This document shows positions 25,652 through 38,537 of a stretch of 64,000 nt of DNA, one piece after another; positions within the stretch are counted from its first letter, which is position 1; each line of letters begins with the position of its first letter. The translations under genes were made by a program, and so were the position numbers. The stretch covers positions 6,942,802 to 7,006,801 of the forward strand of contig NC_045145.1 of NCBI RefSeq assembly GCF_008831285.2, in the 5' to 3' direction. The notes below the pieces were generated by a model. That model made no database searches, was not told the DNA's origin, and worked only from the letters and a program-made list of their open reading frames with translations. The DNA comes from Nymphaea colorata. Its lineage: Eukaryota; Streptophyta; Magnoliopsida; Nymphaeales; Nymphaeaceae.

Positions 25652-27139
25652 CCACAAAGCCTCACGAAGTATGTGTTCACACACACACACACATATATAT
25701 ATATATACACACACACACCTAAGGTTATTGAATTAGTTTTCTACCAGCCAAAATTTTGATTCCACCGGTAGCCCTCTCTTGGTGGCCTGTAACACCAAAC
25801 GGGCTTCTAAGGAGATGCCTCATTTTGAAAAATACAAAACATAACGCATGTATTTGTATTTACATCTGAAAGGTGGCCTATGATTTGTAAGTTTGGCCAC
25901 CACGAGAAGATGAACTAATGAAGGCCTGTATACATCTTGCGCACTTGGTAGGCGGAAGCCGCCGTCGTGGACTGTGCTTTGGATGTATAATACTGACCGT
26001 ACTCCAAAAAAGACATAAAGGCAATAAAAGAAATGATCAAAAGCAGGTCCCTACTAGCAGAACCCCGAGGAAAGTTAAAGTTATAGAAGCGAAGAATCTC
26101 AAAAGGCGTTGGAACAATGGTGGGGACGAGGGGGCGGTGGGGGTTTCCAAAGAGAGGAAAGCGAGGTGTTTAATGTAAACGCTACACCAATGTGTGGATT
26201 TTTGAATTGAGCCGTGAACGTCCATCTTGGTCATCTTGTTTGAAAATGAACCGTCGAGATTCTCATTGGTTAAAGCATGTCAGTATCATCCAAAGCATAG
26301 ATTCCTATGTCAATGAAAGAAGGAAGGGGTGGAGGCGAAGGAATGAAAATAATAATAATAATAACTTTGTCATGTACTTTACTTATGTTTACCAATGTTG
26401 TAGCACACCAGTGTTTGTTAAAACAATGGATTTAATCTAACCTGAATTTGAAATCAGCCTTGAATCTCATATTGGAGGCGAATTTTTTCTCCTATTTATT
26501 GAGCTTTAAAAGTCACCGATAGGCGATAATATCTTATTTTCCATGTGGATTTTGTAATTATGTTTACTCTATCCATGCATATAATATTTTGACCAATGAC
26601 CACTAGAGGAAAAAACCATCAAGTTGGAAATTATTATTGTGATTACAGTTATTGGCAAGTTAAGATTAGGAGGATTCCCTTGTGTTCCGCTACTCAATTT
26701 CCATTAACAAATTTAGAAACTATAAATGAACCCCCTTAAAACTTTTGAAAAACAAAAACAGTCGTCCTCTAAAATATCTTTTCTTTTGTTTTTGGGGCTT
26801 CACAACTATAAAAATAAATGGATTTGATGCATTGAAACAGGGTCCGGCATGAAAGCCCCCTCCCCACTCTCTTTTTCCATATATCGACACCCGAGCCAGA
26901 GTTGTAACAACCCAGTTCACTTTCATACCAGGCTTTCAGTTTGACAGATCGCAACCTACCCTTTAGTTGTTTCAGTTTCTACCCTACAAAAGTTTTTCAT
27001 TTTATGGAAAACCATATGTTTTTATAGGAAACACCCTCATTCCGAAGTAACTATATATATATATACACACCAAAGGATAACTTATTCTATATTTGTTGAG
27101 TTTACTTGGGAATTTCAGGTCAAATTCATGATTAAACAA
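25652..27139. other. Repeat-rich intergenic DNA
   Basis: AC/AT microsatellites lie at about 25.68-25.72 kb. A segment at about 26.26-26.76 kb shares blocks (GCATAGATTCCTATG, TTTAGAAACTA(T/C)AAATGA) with 33.92-34.16 kb, so it is another dispersed repeat. No gene was recognised. Confidence 0.45.
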
Positions 27140-28140
27140 TGATGTGAAATTAATCGAAGTCTTCTAATATATGCTAAGTAATCGGAGTTGTGTAAAATAT
27201 TCTCAAATCTTGCTTGACACATCGTGCTACCAAAAATTTTCAGACAATGTTGTATCACGTATTTGGATGCCAACTATTAGACAACAGAGAAGGAATGATG
27301 GAAAATGACCTTATAAGAGGAGAAAGAGAATATAATAGGGGAGAGGGACAATAAATGTGAGGGATAAAGGGAAGGAAGGGCATCATGTTGTTTTCGCATT
27401 TGGGCTCATTTATTCTTGAAACAGTCTTGAGGGGGCCACATTGGTTGAGGGTTATGTCATTCATGTACTTTTGATTCTTATGCCATGCTATTATTTGAGA
27501 GGTCTATCAGGTCGGACTCCTTGATACCATGAAAAACTATAGAGATATTTTGTAGGAGGGTCTGATGCATGTTGGCCACCCAACACAGGACCATGTGTTC
27601 TGTTGGCATCCTATAAAACTTTGTTGCTAAGTGAATTACAAATGCAGCCTTAGCCTGCACTACAGAAAAACCGATGAATTATTGGCGTCTGAAAAATGTT
27701 GGTGAAGCATGAGCAGGCGTCGGTAAAGGTTTTTCCAAGCTTGTGGTGATTGTTGGTGAAGAGAGTGCCGGTAAAAACCGTAACCGACATCTCGGAGCAA
27801 CCCGTCAGTGTAGAGGCATCACCGACGGTCACCTGCTGGATGTCGAAAAAATTTGTTTACCGACAAACAGCTGGACCGTTGCCCGACTTCTTGCTAGAAA
27901 TTTACATGGCCATGTCAGATTCAACGAGGACTGGCGTCGGATTGAAAAGATGTAAAACAAAAATCAACTTATGAATCAAAAGAGAAGCACATTATCCACT
28001 AAATACAACCAATCCAAACAAGATAACATAAAAATCACAAAGAAAACTTCAATAATTGTGTTTGTCCAAGCCTGCAACATGCCAAGGACAATTTCTACTT
28101 AAAAATTTATCCAAGGATCTTCGATTGTCATCCTTGGGCT
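27140..28140 (+). repeat. Dispersed repeat, copy 2, with CACTA-like segment
   Basis: Related to 23470-24590 in the same orientation. At about 27659 it contains CACTACAGAAAAACCGA, which resembles CACTA-transposon termini. Several ACCGAC/GTCGGT-type short repeats follow to about 27.95 kb, as in CACTA subterminal regions. No transposase is visible. Confidence 0.45.
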
Positions 28141-28369
28141 GTTTAGCAAATGGTATACTTTGTCAGTGCCCCATGAACTTGCTTAAAGAATTGGGGCAGA
28201 TTTATGGACAAACAATCTAGTGTTTCATCAATATGCTCTAATATTTAAGGTAGATTCATAAGACACTCTCTTATCACCCCAATTTTTTTCAAAAGACTGT
28301 ACTCCATTTTTTTCAAACATATTTCAGTAATTTCAATCGCTTTGATAGCGATTTGGATCTAATTTCGGA

Positions 28370-28760
28370 CCTTGGGCCCAATCTCACTCCAAAACAGACC
28401 TCTAGTTTCATATCCAAATCCAAAATCTTGACCAAACAGACCTTTAGATCTATGTCCAAATACAAATCTTGATCTTAGATTTGAAACAGACCACTAGACC
28501 CGTATCCAAATCCAAATGAGAGGTTAACATTCAAAATCCAACTTTAGATCTATATTTGGATCTAAATCCACATCCTAAATAAAAAATCACACCTTAATCC
28601 GAAATACGAAGCTAAAGTCCGTAATTGAACCCAACAAGTGAAATCAAGTCTGAATTAGGAAAATGGACCTAGAAAGTCACTCTCATATCAAAATTAGATC
28701 CAAAACTAAATTTTGGATCCAAATTACGAATTTCAACTTAAAATCCAAAGTTAAGGCCAA
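28370..28760. repeat. Degenerate ATCCAAATCCAAA-type repeat tract
   Basis: Many imperfect short repeats of TCCAAATCCAAA and GGATCTAAAT type, like the subterminal zone of a DNA transposon. No border was recognised. Confidence 0.4.
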
Positions 28761-28992
28761 AAGAACAATCTTCAACACTCTTTAGCGCCCCGCGTGCACA
28801 AGCAAATCTCCATTTTGTTTTTCATGTTAACCTTGCGCCCAAACTTTTAAAAATATGGTTTGAGCCCAAAATACCGATCTAACACTTTATCCGAGTCTTG
28901 GGTGTTGAATGGAATGCTTCCACGACCAAATGAACCCGAAACCACTCAAAACGAAGCTGGATCCATTTTTTTATAAAAAAACCAATTTTGCC

Positions 28993-28997
<5 letters not shown>

Positions 28998-29046
<49 letters not shown>
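28998..29046. repeat. (TA)n microsatellite
   Basis: About 24 uninterrupted TA dinucleotides, followed by a GC-richer non-coding stretch to about 29.4 kb. Confidence 0.95.
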
Positions 29047-29051
<5 letters not shown>

Positions 29052-29499
29052 AAGTTGGGAGCCACCTTGGGAGGCGAGGGAGGCAATATCTGCCCTTCTT
29101 GGCCTATTTTTGAGCCAATAGGAGGGGGAGGGGGCATTTTGCCCCTCTCGTGTGTGGTAGCTGGCCTGCACCTTATGCTCACCGTGGCCTTGTGCTGTCG
29201 CGCGTGATGCCCTTGTTTTACAATGCTAGGCACAGCCATGCACAGCCCTGGTGCGCCAACACCGAGTGCTGTTGTGCGCACCCTGGGGCGACTGAGGAAG
29301 GGTTGTTTTGGCTAAAAACAGCTTTAAATGGGTGGTTTTGGCTTGTTGAGTGGGCTCTAGCCCTTCCAATACCCCGTAAAGGGTGTTCGCATGGCTAAGG
29401 GCTAATCCCCTTTGGTCAATTAATTAACAAAAAAAAAAAAAGAAATTCACATGAAAACATTGTAAATTAAAAAAAAAAATCAAATTTTGAGTTTTCGCT

Positions 29500-31040
29500 T
29501 CAAAACACCCTATAAATACTCTCCACATCTTCTCTTTCGGGTATGAGCTAACCAGTGGAGAACTTTTAGAGTTTTTCCATTTAAGATTTTGGAAGTTCTT
29601 CCCTCAATTCTCTCAAATTCTCTTCTTCTCATTCTCTCATTCTTCTTCTTCTTCAACTTCTACTCTCCAATGGAACATGAGGAGGCCTCTTGGGGAGACA
29701 TCCTCAATACCTTGGAGGTTTATTTGGAAGTATGTAGTCAATATCTCTATCATTTTCTTTTTCTTTGTTTCTCTCTTATTCATCTTCTTATGGCCATACA
29801 AAGTAACTCTAAAATCTCTTCTCAGAGTCAAGAGGTACTCTTGAGTGCAACATGAACATAAGCAAGGTGAAATAAAATGTCATTTTTATTTTTAGGATCA
29901 AATATATTTCTTTATTTTCTTTGCTCATTGAATGTGTGCATTGTTTACATTTGAGATGATGTTCATGCATAAGTTGATTGGATTTTCTAATTAAATGTAA
30001 ATGAATGGCAAGAACGAGTGATTGGGTTGAGATTTCTTTGTTATTATGTTAATTTTTAAGGTTGAAATTTGTCTAACCTGAAAAAACCCTCACAAATAAT
30101 ACATGTTAATAATGCATCTTCATGACATTCTTACATTTAGTATTTCAATTAATCATCCGATTAGAAAACTCAAGGAAAACTTTCTTCCATTATTAAATTC
30201 TTATTTCATGGATAGTTGATTTTCAACCATACCCAATAGTGGGAGAAATATGTTTCCTTATTATATAAGAAATACATATGGTTTTACATGTTCATATAAT
30301 TCAAAAATAATAACCCTCTTTAATAAAGCATTGGAGACTTATCTTATGCTCTTGCATAAGCGCAAAGTCTTCTTTGCCTTACATAGAAAAATCGAAGTTC
30401 AAAGTGCTTCAAGTTATCTCTTGATTTTAAATTTCATATAAGTATATGAATATATACACATATATATGTACATGAATATTTCTCGAAGATCTTTTCTCTC
30501 CCTTTCTCTTTGCACACATGTTATTTATATACATATATACATATGTGTATATCTATCTTTTCAAAATCTTTCTTTCTTTCCAAAATTTCATGTTTGATGG
30601 TCTACAACCTCATTATACTTAAAAAAACTTTTTTGTTCTTTACAAAAATATTTATGATAAAATGATAGAAAATATATAAGCAAGTATGGGAAATTTAGAT
30701 GTATGTGATGGTCTAAATGATCTTAAATAAATATTACGGTATAAATGAATAATTTATTTTCAAGCATATAGAATTAATGTATTTCATGTACTCATAGTCA
30801 CTTATAGAATTCACAATGATCACAAGTTCTTCCTTAGTGAACTTAAGATGGAATGGAGGTTTAACTAGATAATAATTGAATTAGAGCAATATCTCAAACC
30901 TATTTAAGGTTTCAATGAAACACTAATTGATTTCAAAGAAATTTTCTAGAATATCAACACTAGCTAGGTACTTGATCTTGATCTAGAACTCATGCCTCAA
31001 AGTGCATAATATCTGAACACCTAGTAACAATAAGGAAGTG
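29500..31040 (+). repeat. LTR-like dispersed repeat, plus-strand copy
   Basis: A TATAAATA box near 29.51 kb and an AATAAA signal near 29.87 kb give this stretch an LTR-like look. From about 29.9 to 31.0 kb it is related to the reverse complement of about 53.45-54.62 kb. Shared blocks include ACCCAA(T/C)(A/G)GTGG(G/A)AGAAATAT and GAATTAGAGCAA(T/A)ATCTCAAACCTA. No coding domain was seen, so its class is open. Confidence 0.45.
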
Positions 31041-31049
31041 TAACCACAC

Positions 31050-33440
31050 CTGAAACTGCATTAAACTCCCGTAAGGCTGGAACGGCAAGACCACCAAATT
31101 GTTTTCAACTTTGTTAAATCATAAGAATCTTCAAATAATAATGTTAATCCTTTTCTCAATGCTAGCTAGGATAATGTGAACCGACATAAAAAAATGTTGG
31201 AATCATTGCAAGAACATGTTGCATGAGGAGGGCAGCCAGCACGGGACAAATAATTACTCTTCCAACTTTGCAGTTTTTATGAATCTTCTCAATAATTGGG
31301 GACTAAGCTATTCCGGCGATGGGGCCAAGTTGCAAAGGTAGACCTAAATACTTAGCATGCAGCTCACTGCAATGCTTAAATATGGACTCGGCTGCCTGAA
31401 GGAGATCTTCATCACCATTTATGATCTCGTCATACTCACTAAATAGTGAGGAGAATGTGCGAATTTGTCCACGGAGCATCCTCATTTACTGGTGAGTGGC
31501 AAAGCCAAGTAGCAAGATGTGTAATACTTTATCAAAGTACCGTTGAAGCCGTGCACTTGAATGGGTGTAGAACACCATTGCATGAGAAATGAGAGCACAG
31601 CCTTGGTAGCATTGAAATCGGCTTCCAATATGTCCATTAATAGAGATACATGCCTATGTTTTAGTCACAAGTTCCCGAATCCAATTTCTCTATCTATTTT
31701 GAATACCATGTACTACAATGATTGGAAAATAAATTGCCATCAAACAGAGTTGTACACCTTTGCAAAGTGCACCTTAAGAATGAAAACTAGCATCCATTGC
31801 TGAATTCGTCGACCTTTTTATAAAGGCAAATTGAGTAGAAATTATATTGGACATGAGGGGTACAAGACGGGTAGGAAGCACCTTGGTTCAAATAGGGTAC
31901 AAAGATACCAAATAGCGATAGGCCAGAAAGAAGATATATCCCCAGATTCCAAGGATTTAGAATAAAGGTGATGAGTAAAACATTTAAAGAAGGTCGCAGA
32001 CATTCATTACCATGAAACTCTAAAAAAAAAAAAGACTGCAACATATCAGCACAAATGGTGTCCCAAAAAAATCCGGAACACATCCTCATGCACCCCCCCT
32101 CAAGAGTTGCCATCATCCAGCTCAACAAGTCCTTTAACGTCGTCATAACTTTGTCCTCCATGAATGGGACCTGCAAGGCAAGAGACCACTGTAAGGAGAG
32201 AGAAGAATAATTCATAGAGCTGAGTTTACCAATATGGGCTCGGAGTGTAGTTGTTTGAAGTAACTTGTGGCAATATGCAGTCCATGCTCGCCCCTATACC
32301 TAACACCATCAACGATAAACTCCTTGACAATATTCTTCTTGTGATGCGTGTAGGCCATGACATGGAAGAATTGGTTGTTGCCGGCATAGCCAAGTCACAC
32401 AGGATCTCGTGTGCCAAGAAATTTCATCCCCGAGGTGCACCACTCCTGAATCATCGAGGAAAGATTAGTCATGTGTCTTGCCAAATCACAGCAATGCATT
32501 GGAGAGAGGTTGATGTCCTCAGCTTGTAGACAGGAAAGATGCAACAATTCTGCTTCCCAAGTGCAGGGCTGGTCGAATTTATTAAGCCTCTTGCACCTAA
32601 CCCAAGCCATCACTTGAGTTGCTAATGCCTGGATCTCTGAATTATTTTCATGGCAACCCACTTATCCTTAGGTTCAGTGTTCCAGACAGTCACAAATAAC
32701 TCCTTGAATTCATGTACCTGCAACCACCACAACTCAGAAAAGAAGCAGTGGGTGACGATGAACACTAAAATGCCATGAGATGAGAAACATGTTGTGGTCT
32801 GAAATAGACCTGGTAGAAATGGATGCCAAGATAAGAGGAATGACATTCATAACATCCATGGTGACTAAAATGCGGTCAAGTAGCTGCAAGGATGGAATGA
32901 TCCTACCATTCGATCGACCATGGTAAGTGGACAGAGACGATGGGATGCAATGAACTCTTGGAAAGTGAGCATGAACAAGTTGGGGTGGGCCTCCTGGTGA
33001 AAGTAAGCTGCAAATAATAAACACTAAAATCACGCACTATTATATGGAAGCTGGGAAATGTCAGAAAAACCCATTCCAAAAAGGACATCTGGAGTCATAG
33101 ACAGGACCAACAGACCGTAGTGAAGATGCCTGTTTGCGAAACTTTTACAGACACTGGACTGTGATAGAGTGCATGCCAATGTCGACTCACTGAACGACCA
33201 GATCTGGCTTTGATTAAACAAGAATCTCACCGACATATGCCCATCTGCTACTTTGAAACAAAATGTGACAGATGTGATTAACTGTGTTTAATTCCATAGA
33301 CTCCACTTTTTGTTTCCGCAATAGCCATAATATGGATGCCTTGTTGCTTGATCCATCTTGCAAGGAACATCTGCTTGTGCATAGAATTTAAGCCCCTGAT
33401 GTTCCAGTAGTCTAATTTTATGGCTCAGTCCAACATAATT
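31050..33440 (-). pseudogene. Decayed L1-type LINE (endonuclease plus reverse transcriptase)
   Basis: On the minus strand the order is that of an L1-like ORF2. An apurinic-endonuclease start at about 33.42-33.31 kb has WNIRGLN and later AETK. The SDH motif follows near 32.8 kb (SISDHNMF). The linker and RT finger region at about 32.6-32.2 kb reads QPCTWEAELLH and a decayed GDRNTKFFH-like part. RT blocks at about 32.2-31.8 kb include a decayed W..I..D....FF and LNPWNLGIY stretch, and a late CSELHAKYLGLPL block lies near 31.35 kb. Many stops and shifts break the frame. No ORF1 was recognised upstream and no poly(A) end was found. The element is inactive. Confidence 0.65.
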
Positions 33441-34980
33441 TTGGGCTTCTTAACTCTGGAGGATTTGTGAGTTAGGTGCAGAAAGATGTGGGTAGACCAG
33501 ACCGACTAGGAGGAAGAACAAATGAATGGAGAGGTGCACAAGGTTGCAGATATGGAGGCACATCTATCAGTAAGGAACTACTCTTTTTGCAACACAATAT
33601 CTGGAGATAGAGAGACGTTCAATGTTTAGAAAACGTCCTATAACTGAAGGCCTGCTTTACAAGGAGGAGGGGAGGCATGATTGCAATGAGTAGCGTCGGA
33701 AGTAGCTCGCAACCTGGTAGCTCTAGAGTCAATGTAGTTCCCCATTTGTAGAGTGCAAGCTGGAATGGCAAGAGGCAGTCCTTGCACAAGAGAAATCTAC
33801 CCAGAAGCCCGGGGCGTGAGAGGCGTGAATTGAAGAGAGCACCTAGCTGGCTTCGAAAATCTTGCAACTTTAGAGAAAAAGGACAGTCGATATTCCCGTT
33901 GGTTCTCTTCTTTTAAGACGAACAGTGTGAGGCAAGTCAGTATCGTCCCAAGCATAGATTCCTATACACAGGAAAGAAAGGGGAGGAGAAGAAGGAATGA
34001 AATAAAGTTAATTTTGACATCTTTACCTCAAGTTGGACATTGTTCTCGTGAAACCTTTATTGACAGATTGATATCAGGATGATTCCCCTGTGCGTCGGGT
34101 GCCGTTCGACCGCTCGATTTCTTTTATGAAACAAGTTTAGAAACTACAAATGACGTTCCTAAAAGGGCGTTTGGTTGACACTCTCGCAAAGCCTGGTTTC
34201 GTTAAACATTGGTCTTTTAATGAATTTTCACAACCTGGTTTGCATGTTTGAATGACAAGGCAAAACCCAGGTTCAAAACTTGGTTTTTTAGCTCCAAACT
34301 CTAACAATAAAAGGACTTGATAAATACTTTTTATCTTTATTTTTTAGCTCAAAAAATCTAAAAATAAAAGCACTTGATACATTTGGAACTCCGGCAGGTT
34401 ACATTGTAAGTAGAAGATCAGCGGGCATAAAGGGAACACTAATATGTAAAGGTTAACTGTGGAAAGTTAAAAAGAAAATGGAATTATTTAAAATGTCATT
34501 TTTTCTAGAAGACAGAAGATTATATGAAGAACAAACTTTTTTTTAGTATTGTTCCTCTTTTTTTGTGTCTATCCTTGGGCGGAGGGGCTTGCATGTCACT
34601 AAGGAAAGCTCTATTTACGCTTTTCCATGGTACCAAAATCACCTTCTCGTGAAGGACTTTGTTTTCCTTTGACAAAACTTTGTTTCTTTTTCGAATTTTT
34701 ACGTTTTCTTCATATAACTTGCACAAATTTTCTTTTTCGAATTTTTACCTTTGTGAGATGTCAAAATATTTTATTACTTTTTTTTTACATTTTTACGATA
34801 GACAGTGTAAAAATACAAAAATAAAAATGTTGTGCAATTTCTCAGACATTTAAGAAAATGTGTGCAGTAACATGAAAAAAGCGTAAAAATTTGAAAAAAA
34901 ATAGCAAAGGTTTGCCATTTTCAACGTCGAATTTTTCAATTAAGAAAATTGCATGTTGTTGCTCTTTCACCGAAATTTCT
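33441..34980. other. Intergenic DNA before the small-peptide gene
   Basis: At 33.92-34.16 kb there is a second copy of the repeat seen at 26.26 kb. At 34.17-34.42 kb a GGGCGTTTGGTTGACA start and GGTTTCGT repeats resemble a GTTTGGAT-type MITE also seen at 43.4 kb. No gene was recognised. Confidence 0.45.
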
Positions 34981-35093
34981 GATTGGCCGACTCATCTATA
35001 AAAAGGCTTGATCAGACGCTCTAAGCGACTTACCAGAGGGGAAAGAGGGAGAACGAGAGAGAAAAAGAGAGAACAGCCGTGTACATCGTAGGC
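34981..35093 (+). promoter_or_regulatory. Core promoter and 5' UTR of the 60-aa gene
   Basis: An ATTGG (inverted CCAAT) motif at 34982 and a TATA box, CTATAAAAAGG, at about 34996-35006 are followed by a GA-rich leader of about 60-90 nt. The leader reaches the ATG at 35094. The spacing fits transcription starting near 35030. Confidence 0.55.
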
Positions 35094-35276
35094 ATGGGCG
35101 GCGTATTAAGCAATTCGGCCGGTGATTCAAAAATGATGAAGGCACCGGGAAATTCCGGTGGACACATGATCCCGAGGAACAAGTTTGAGGAAGACCCTGG
35201 CTCCTACTTCAGAAACCTCCGTGCCAGCAAGAAGCAGCAACAGGACAGCAGCTCCGGCTGGTGCACCATCATGTGA
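35094..35276 (+). CDS. Small 60-aa plant protein with N-myristoylation and CaaX-type motifs
   Basis: A single-exon frame from an ATG (an in-frame GTG lies five codons upstream) to TGA at 35276 gives 60 residues. The N-terminus MGGVLSNS has Gly2 and Ser6 as in N-myristoylation sites. The C-terminus ...SGWCTIM ends in Cys-Thr-Ile-Met, a CaaX-type prenylation signal with Met favouring farnesyl transfer. Between them is a polar stretch with PRNKFEEDPGSYFRNL. GC content and codon use are clearly higher than in the AT-rich flanks, which supports a real gene. It has a TATA box upstream and a CT/GT-rich 3' region. I do not recognise a named family. Membrane anchoring, perhaps in signalling, is inferred only from the motifs. 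Confidence 0.7.
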   Translation: MGGVLSNSAGDSKMMKAPGNSGGHMIPRNKFEEDPGSYFRNLRASKKQQQDSSSGWCTIM

Positions 35277-35508
35277 TCTCTACAAGATCTTCGGTTGCCG
35301 TTATCGATCGTCCACATCCGCTCTTATATTCATATATATTTCTTAGTGTTTCTCGTTATGTTTTTGCGTGTGAAAGTGTTTGCCCCACTTCTTACTTTGT
35401 TCTCTTCTTCCTCCAATGTCCGTCTCTGTTAATTTCCTCCACCTATACATACATGCTTCCCTTGTAATGTCTGTCAAATACAATTGGATCTTGAATACTT
35501 AATAGTTA

Positions 35509-35511
<3 letters not shown>

Positions 35512-35587
<76 letters not shown>

Positions 35588-35594
35588 TGTGTGT
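35512..35594. repeat. (CT)n followed by (GT)n compound microsatellite
   Basis: About 58 bp of CT repeats pass directly into about 12 GT repeats, some 235 bp downstream of the stop codon of the 60-aa gene. It could lie in its 3' untranslated region. Confidence 0.9.
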
Positions 35595-38256
35595 CTATTT
35601 TCTGTGGTTCCTGAGAATTATCTTTTGGAAAGTTGGGATCATCATCACTGAGTTCATCACATGCTCCCTTTCAAGTATGAAACAGAGTGAGTTGGGCATC
35701 CACATTCTTGAAATCCTACTGCGGAGATCCTACTTGTTAACAATTTTAGTTAAGCGTAAGCAAGAATGAATCATGATTGAGCTCTTTGGGTTAGCTTTCT
35801 TGTTTCTACGGATATTTTTGGCAAAGTATATTAAATTTATGATACTTAATTTCCCTATAAATAATGATACAAATGCAAGAAATAATTGTTGACATTTCGC
35901 ATTAAAATTTTGAGGTTGGGTGAGTTTACCCGGGAATTTAAGGTCAAAATCTATGTACTATGACGGTTCTAGACTGGTTGGCCCCTTCACTCAGCCCAGT
36001 CCGCCTATGCACAGCAATAGCTGCAGAACATATAAGTTGGCGTATGCACAGCATAGCAGCATAATTCTACACCATTAGATGCATCTTAGAATTTTAATGG
36101 ACCAGAACTATCATATAATGGTTTTGCATCATCATCTATCTCGTAATTTTTCAGTTGCCATTCAATCTTTTGGTGAGATAATCAAGTACCGTGTCCCGGA
36201 ATGCATGACCTGTTAAGCATGGTTAAATCTGAAACTCCTAATTCAATTTTTTTTTTTTTTTTTTTTATTATAGTTGTACCCCAATTAACAGAAGAGTATT
36301 TAATGGCTGCAATATCTTTTGTTCTTCCCAGCAAGCGGCAGTACCAAAATTTTCCCGAGTTTCTAGACATGAAAGTCACTTGACAAAGAATAGTTCGGAA
36401 AAACCATGACCTTCCGAGAGTTTCCAATCTAAAAATCAAGTGGTGAAGCCCAAATTGTAGCATAGCTGGATGGCAGGAGGTGAATATCAGGGGTATCTCT
36501 TGTTTGATTCCTATAGGCAAAACCAACTGGTGAGCCCACCTAAAATATAGCACAGCTGGTAAGCAGGAGGCACGCATCGAGCACGTCTTTTGTTTGATTA
36601 CTGTAGGTGCTACTCTCCTAATGGCGTTGATAGTTCAGCTGAGGGTGTTATTTCAACAGTTTTGGGACAGGATTGTTGGTTGTTAACATGTCATGCACTA
36701 ATATCTTCAATCCTTGCATACTGAATTCGAATGCAGTTAATAATGAAATCCAAATTTCTTTAGCAGACCCAATTAAATAGATTGGAATTCAGATTGATAC
36801 TCAGGCATATGCAGTCTTAATATCCTTCCAAACTTGGTTTCAGTGAACCGCTTCAAGGTAGAAACCTCATTCATCACCGGCTTCAGCTAATTAATTTCTT
36901 AGTAACTTGTTCAGCACAGGCTCGAGCTATTTACTTCCTCATCTAGAACATGAATGTAGTGGTTTCCCGAAATCTGCTTTGGTAAATGGAGCCATTTATT
37001 TGTCTCGAGAGAAAGAAGCAGTTATTTGTTTCCATCGGCCCTGGGGTTTAGGACTTTTCGATCAACCACTTGATTGGAAGAAACTTTATTTATCAGGCAC
37101 AAAACTATTTACTTTCAGTAGGGAAATGCATGCATCTGGTTGCTTCTCAAACTTTCGTTTGGGAGCTGTACATGTACCCCAAAGAAAGTAGCAAATAATT
37201 TCCGGCCAATGGGCAACCAAGCTCGCTCGTTACATCTACGATCTCTAGCATGAAACTCCCACCTGGTGGCCTTTTATCTTAAAATGCCAGGAACGTTCGC
37301 GCAGCCAAGCATGACAGGGGCCTTGTACCATATTAAAGGTAAACAACAAAACTCTGAACTCGCGCACCAGTCCAATCCCCCCTTCATTGTAATAGCAAAC
37401 GGCTTCAGGTTATGCATACTAACAATAAAAAACAAAAAAATGAAGTTCTTCACTCCCAAGTTCAAGCCATTTACAAATAGCAACACGACTGTTTCGTTTG
37501 TTATCTAGATCCCTCCAGATCCTAATGCAGTGCCTGAACTCAAGAGGGAATGTCTTCGACCTCTTCAAGGTGTCTCCATCTCCATCTATAAATGTAGAGC
37601 CAACTGGGGGTCGACTTCAATTTAGATAGGTAGAGTCAACTGAGTTAGTACTCCCGCATCAACGAGCCATCTACAAAACGTAGGGTCTACAAAACGTAGG
37701 GACAACCCTCTTCCAACTGTGCCAAAATCAACAGTGTCCAGTGGGAGAGAGGCCCTCCAAGATAAATCGCAGCCCTCCTGGGGTTCTTCTCTCCGCTTGG
37801 TCAAAAGGAAGATATATACCTCCAAAATGTGTACCTAATCCACTTGTCCTTAAAAAGAAGGGATAAGACATTTCACTTTCGAAATGTAGACACCTTATGC
37901 AGGGACAAATTATCTCGCAGCCAAACATCCCTCGACAGAATTCGGCTCTCAGTTGCGTTTAAGAATAAAATACCTATTAATAATATGATAAGTCACCTTA
38001 CGTGGGTATGTAGATCCCCTAAGAAATGCTGGTGGACAACCCCATCCAAAGTGGATGTGCTGGCCCTGGTGAAACCAGGAAACCTCACTTGGAAATAAAA
38101 ACAAGAGTTCTCCCGGGCATGATTCTTGAAAAGAGGTCTCAGTCTTCAATGAAAGTGACAATAGCATAATCACCAATACGCCGCAGAAAAGTGAAAATGC
38201 TAAACCGAACAAGAGAATACATGGGGATAAACGCTCAAATGAACAATCTCTAGCAG
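35595..38256. other. Intergenic region between two convergent genes
   Basis: This lies between the 60-aa gene (+) and PBF1 (-), so it holds both 3' flanks. A poly(T) run lies at 36246-36266. Short direct repeats of CTACAAAACGTAGGG occur at about 37.67-37.70 kb. Open frames of up to 131 codons are present but show no family motif. Confidence 0.5.
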
Positions 38257-38486
38257 CTAATCTTTTCTAAGTTCAATATATTCCCTGTGAATGCCTCCTG
38301 CATTTATGACAACAATCTCCACACGGTCACCCTGCACATCACAGTCTAATTAGCTAGGAGCAAACAAGGCGCTTGGAAAACAGAAGCTTAGAACTTTACT
38401 AATAATGTTGGTGTACTTCGATGCACGAAAGGTAATCTCTTGCAACATATGGCCATAATTGCAAATCTATTTGCGTGTGCATGAAC

Positions 38487-38537
<51 letters not shown>

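Noticed and set aside
28909-29281. Frames with Tyr-Ile repeats on both strands
   Set aside because: They are translations of the (TA)n microsatellite.
36182-36577. 131-codon minus-strand frame
   Set aside because: Contains a lysine run from a poly(T) tract and no recognisable domain.
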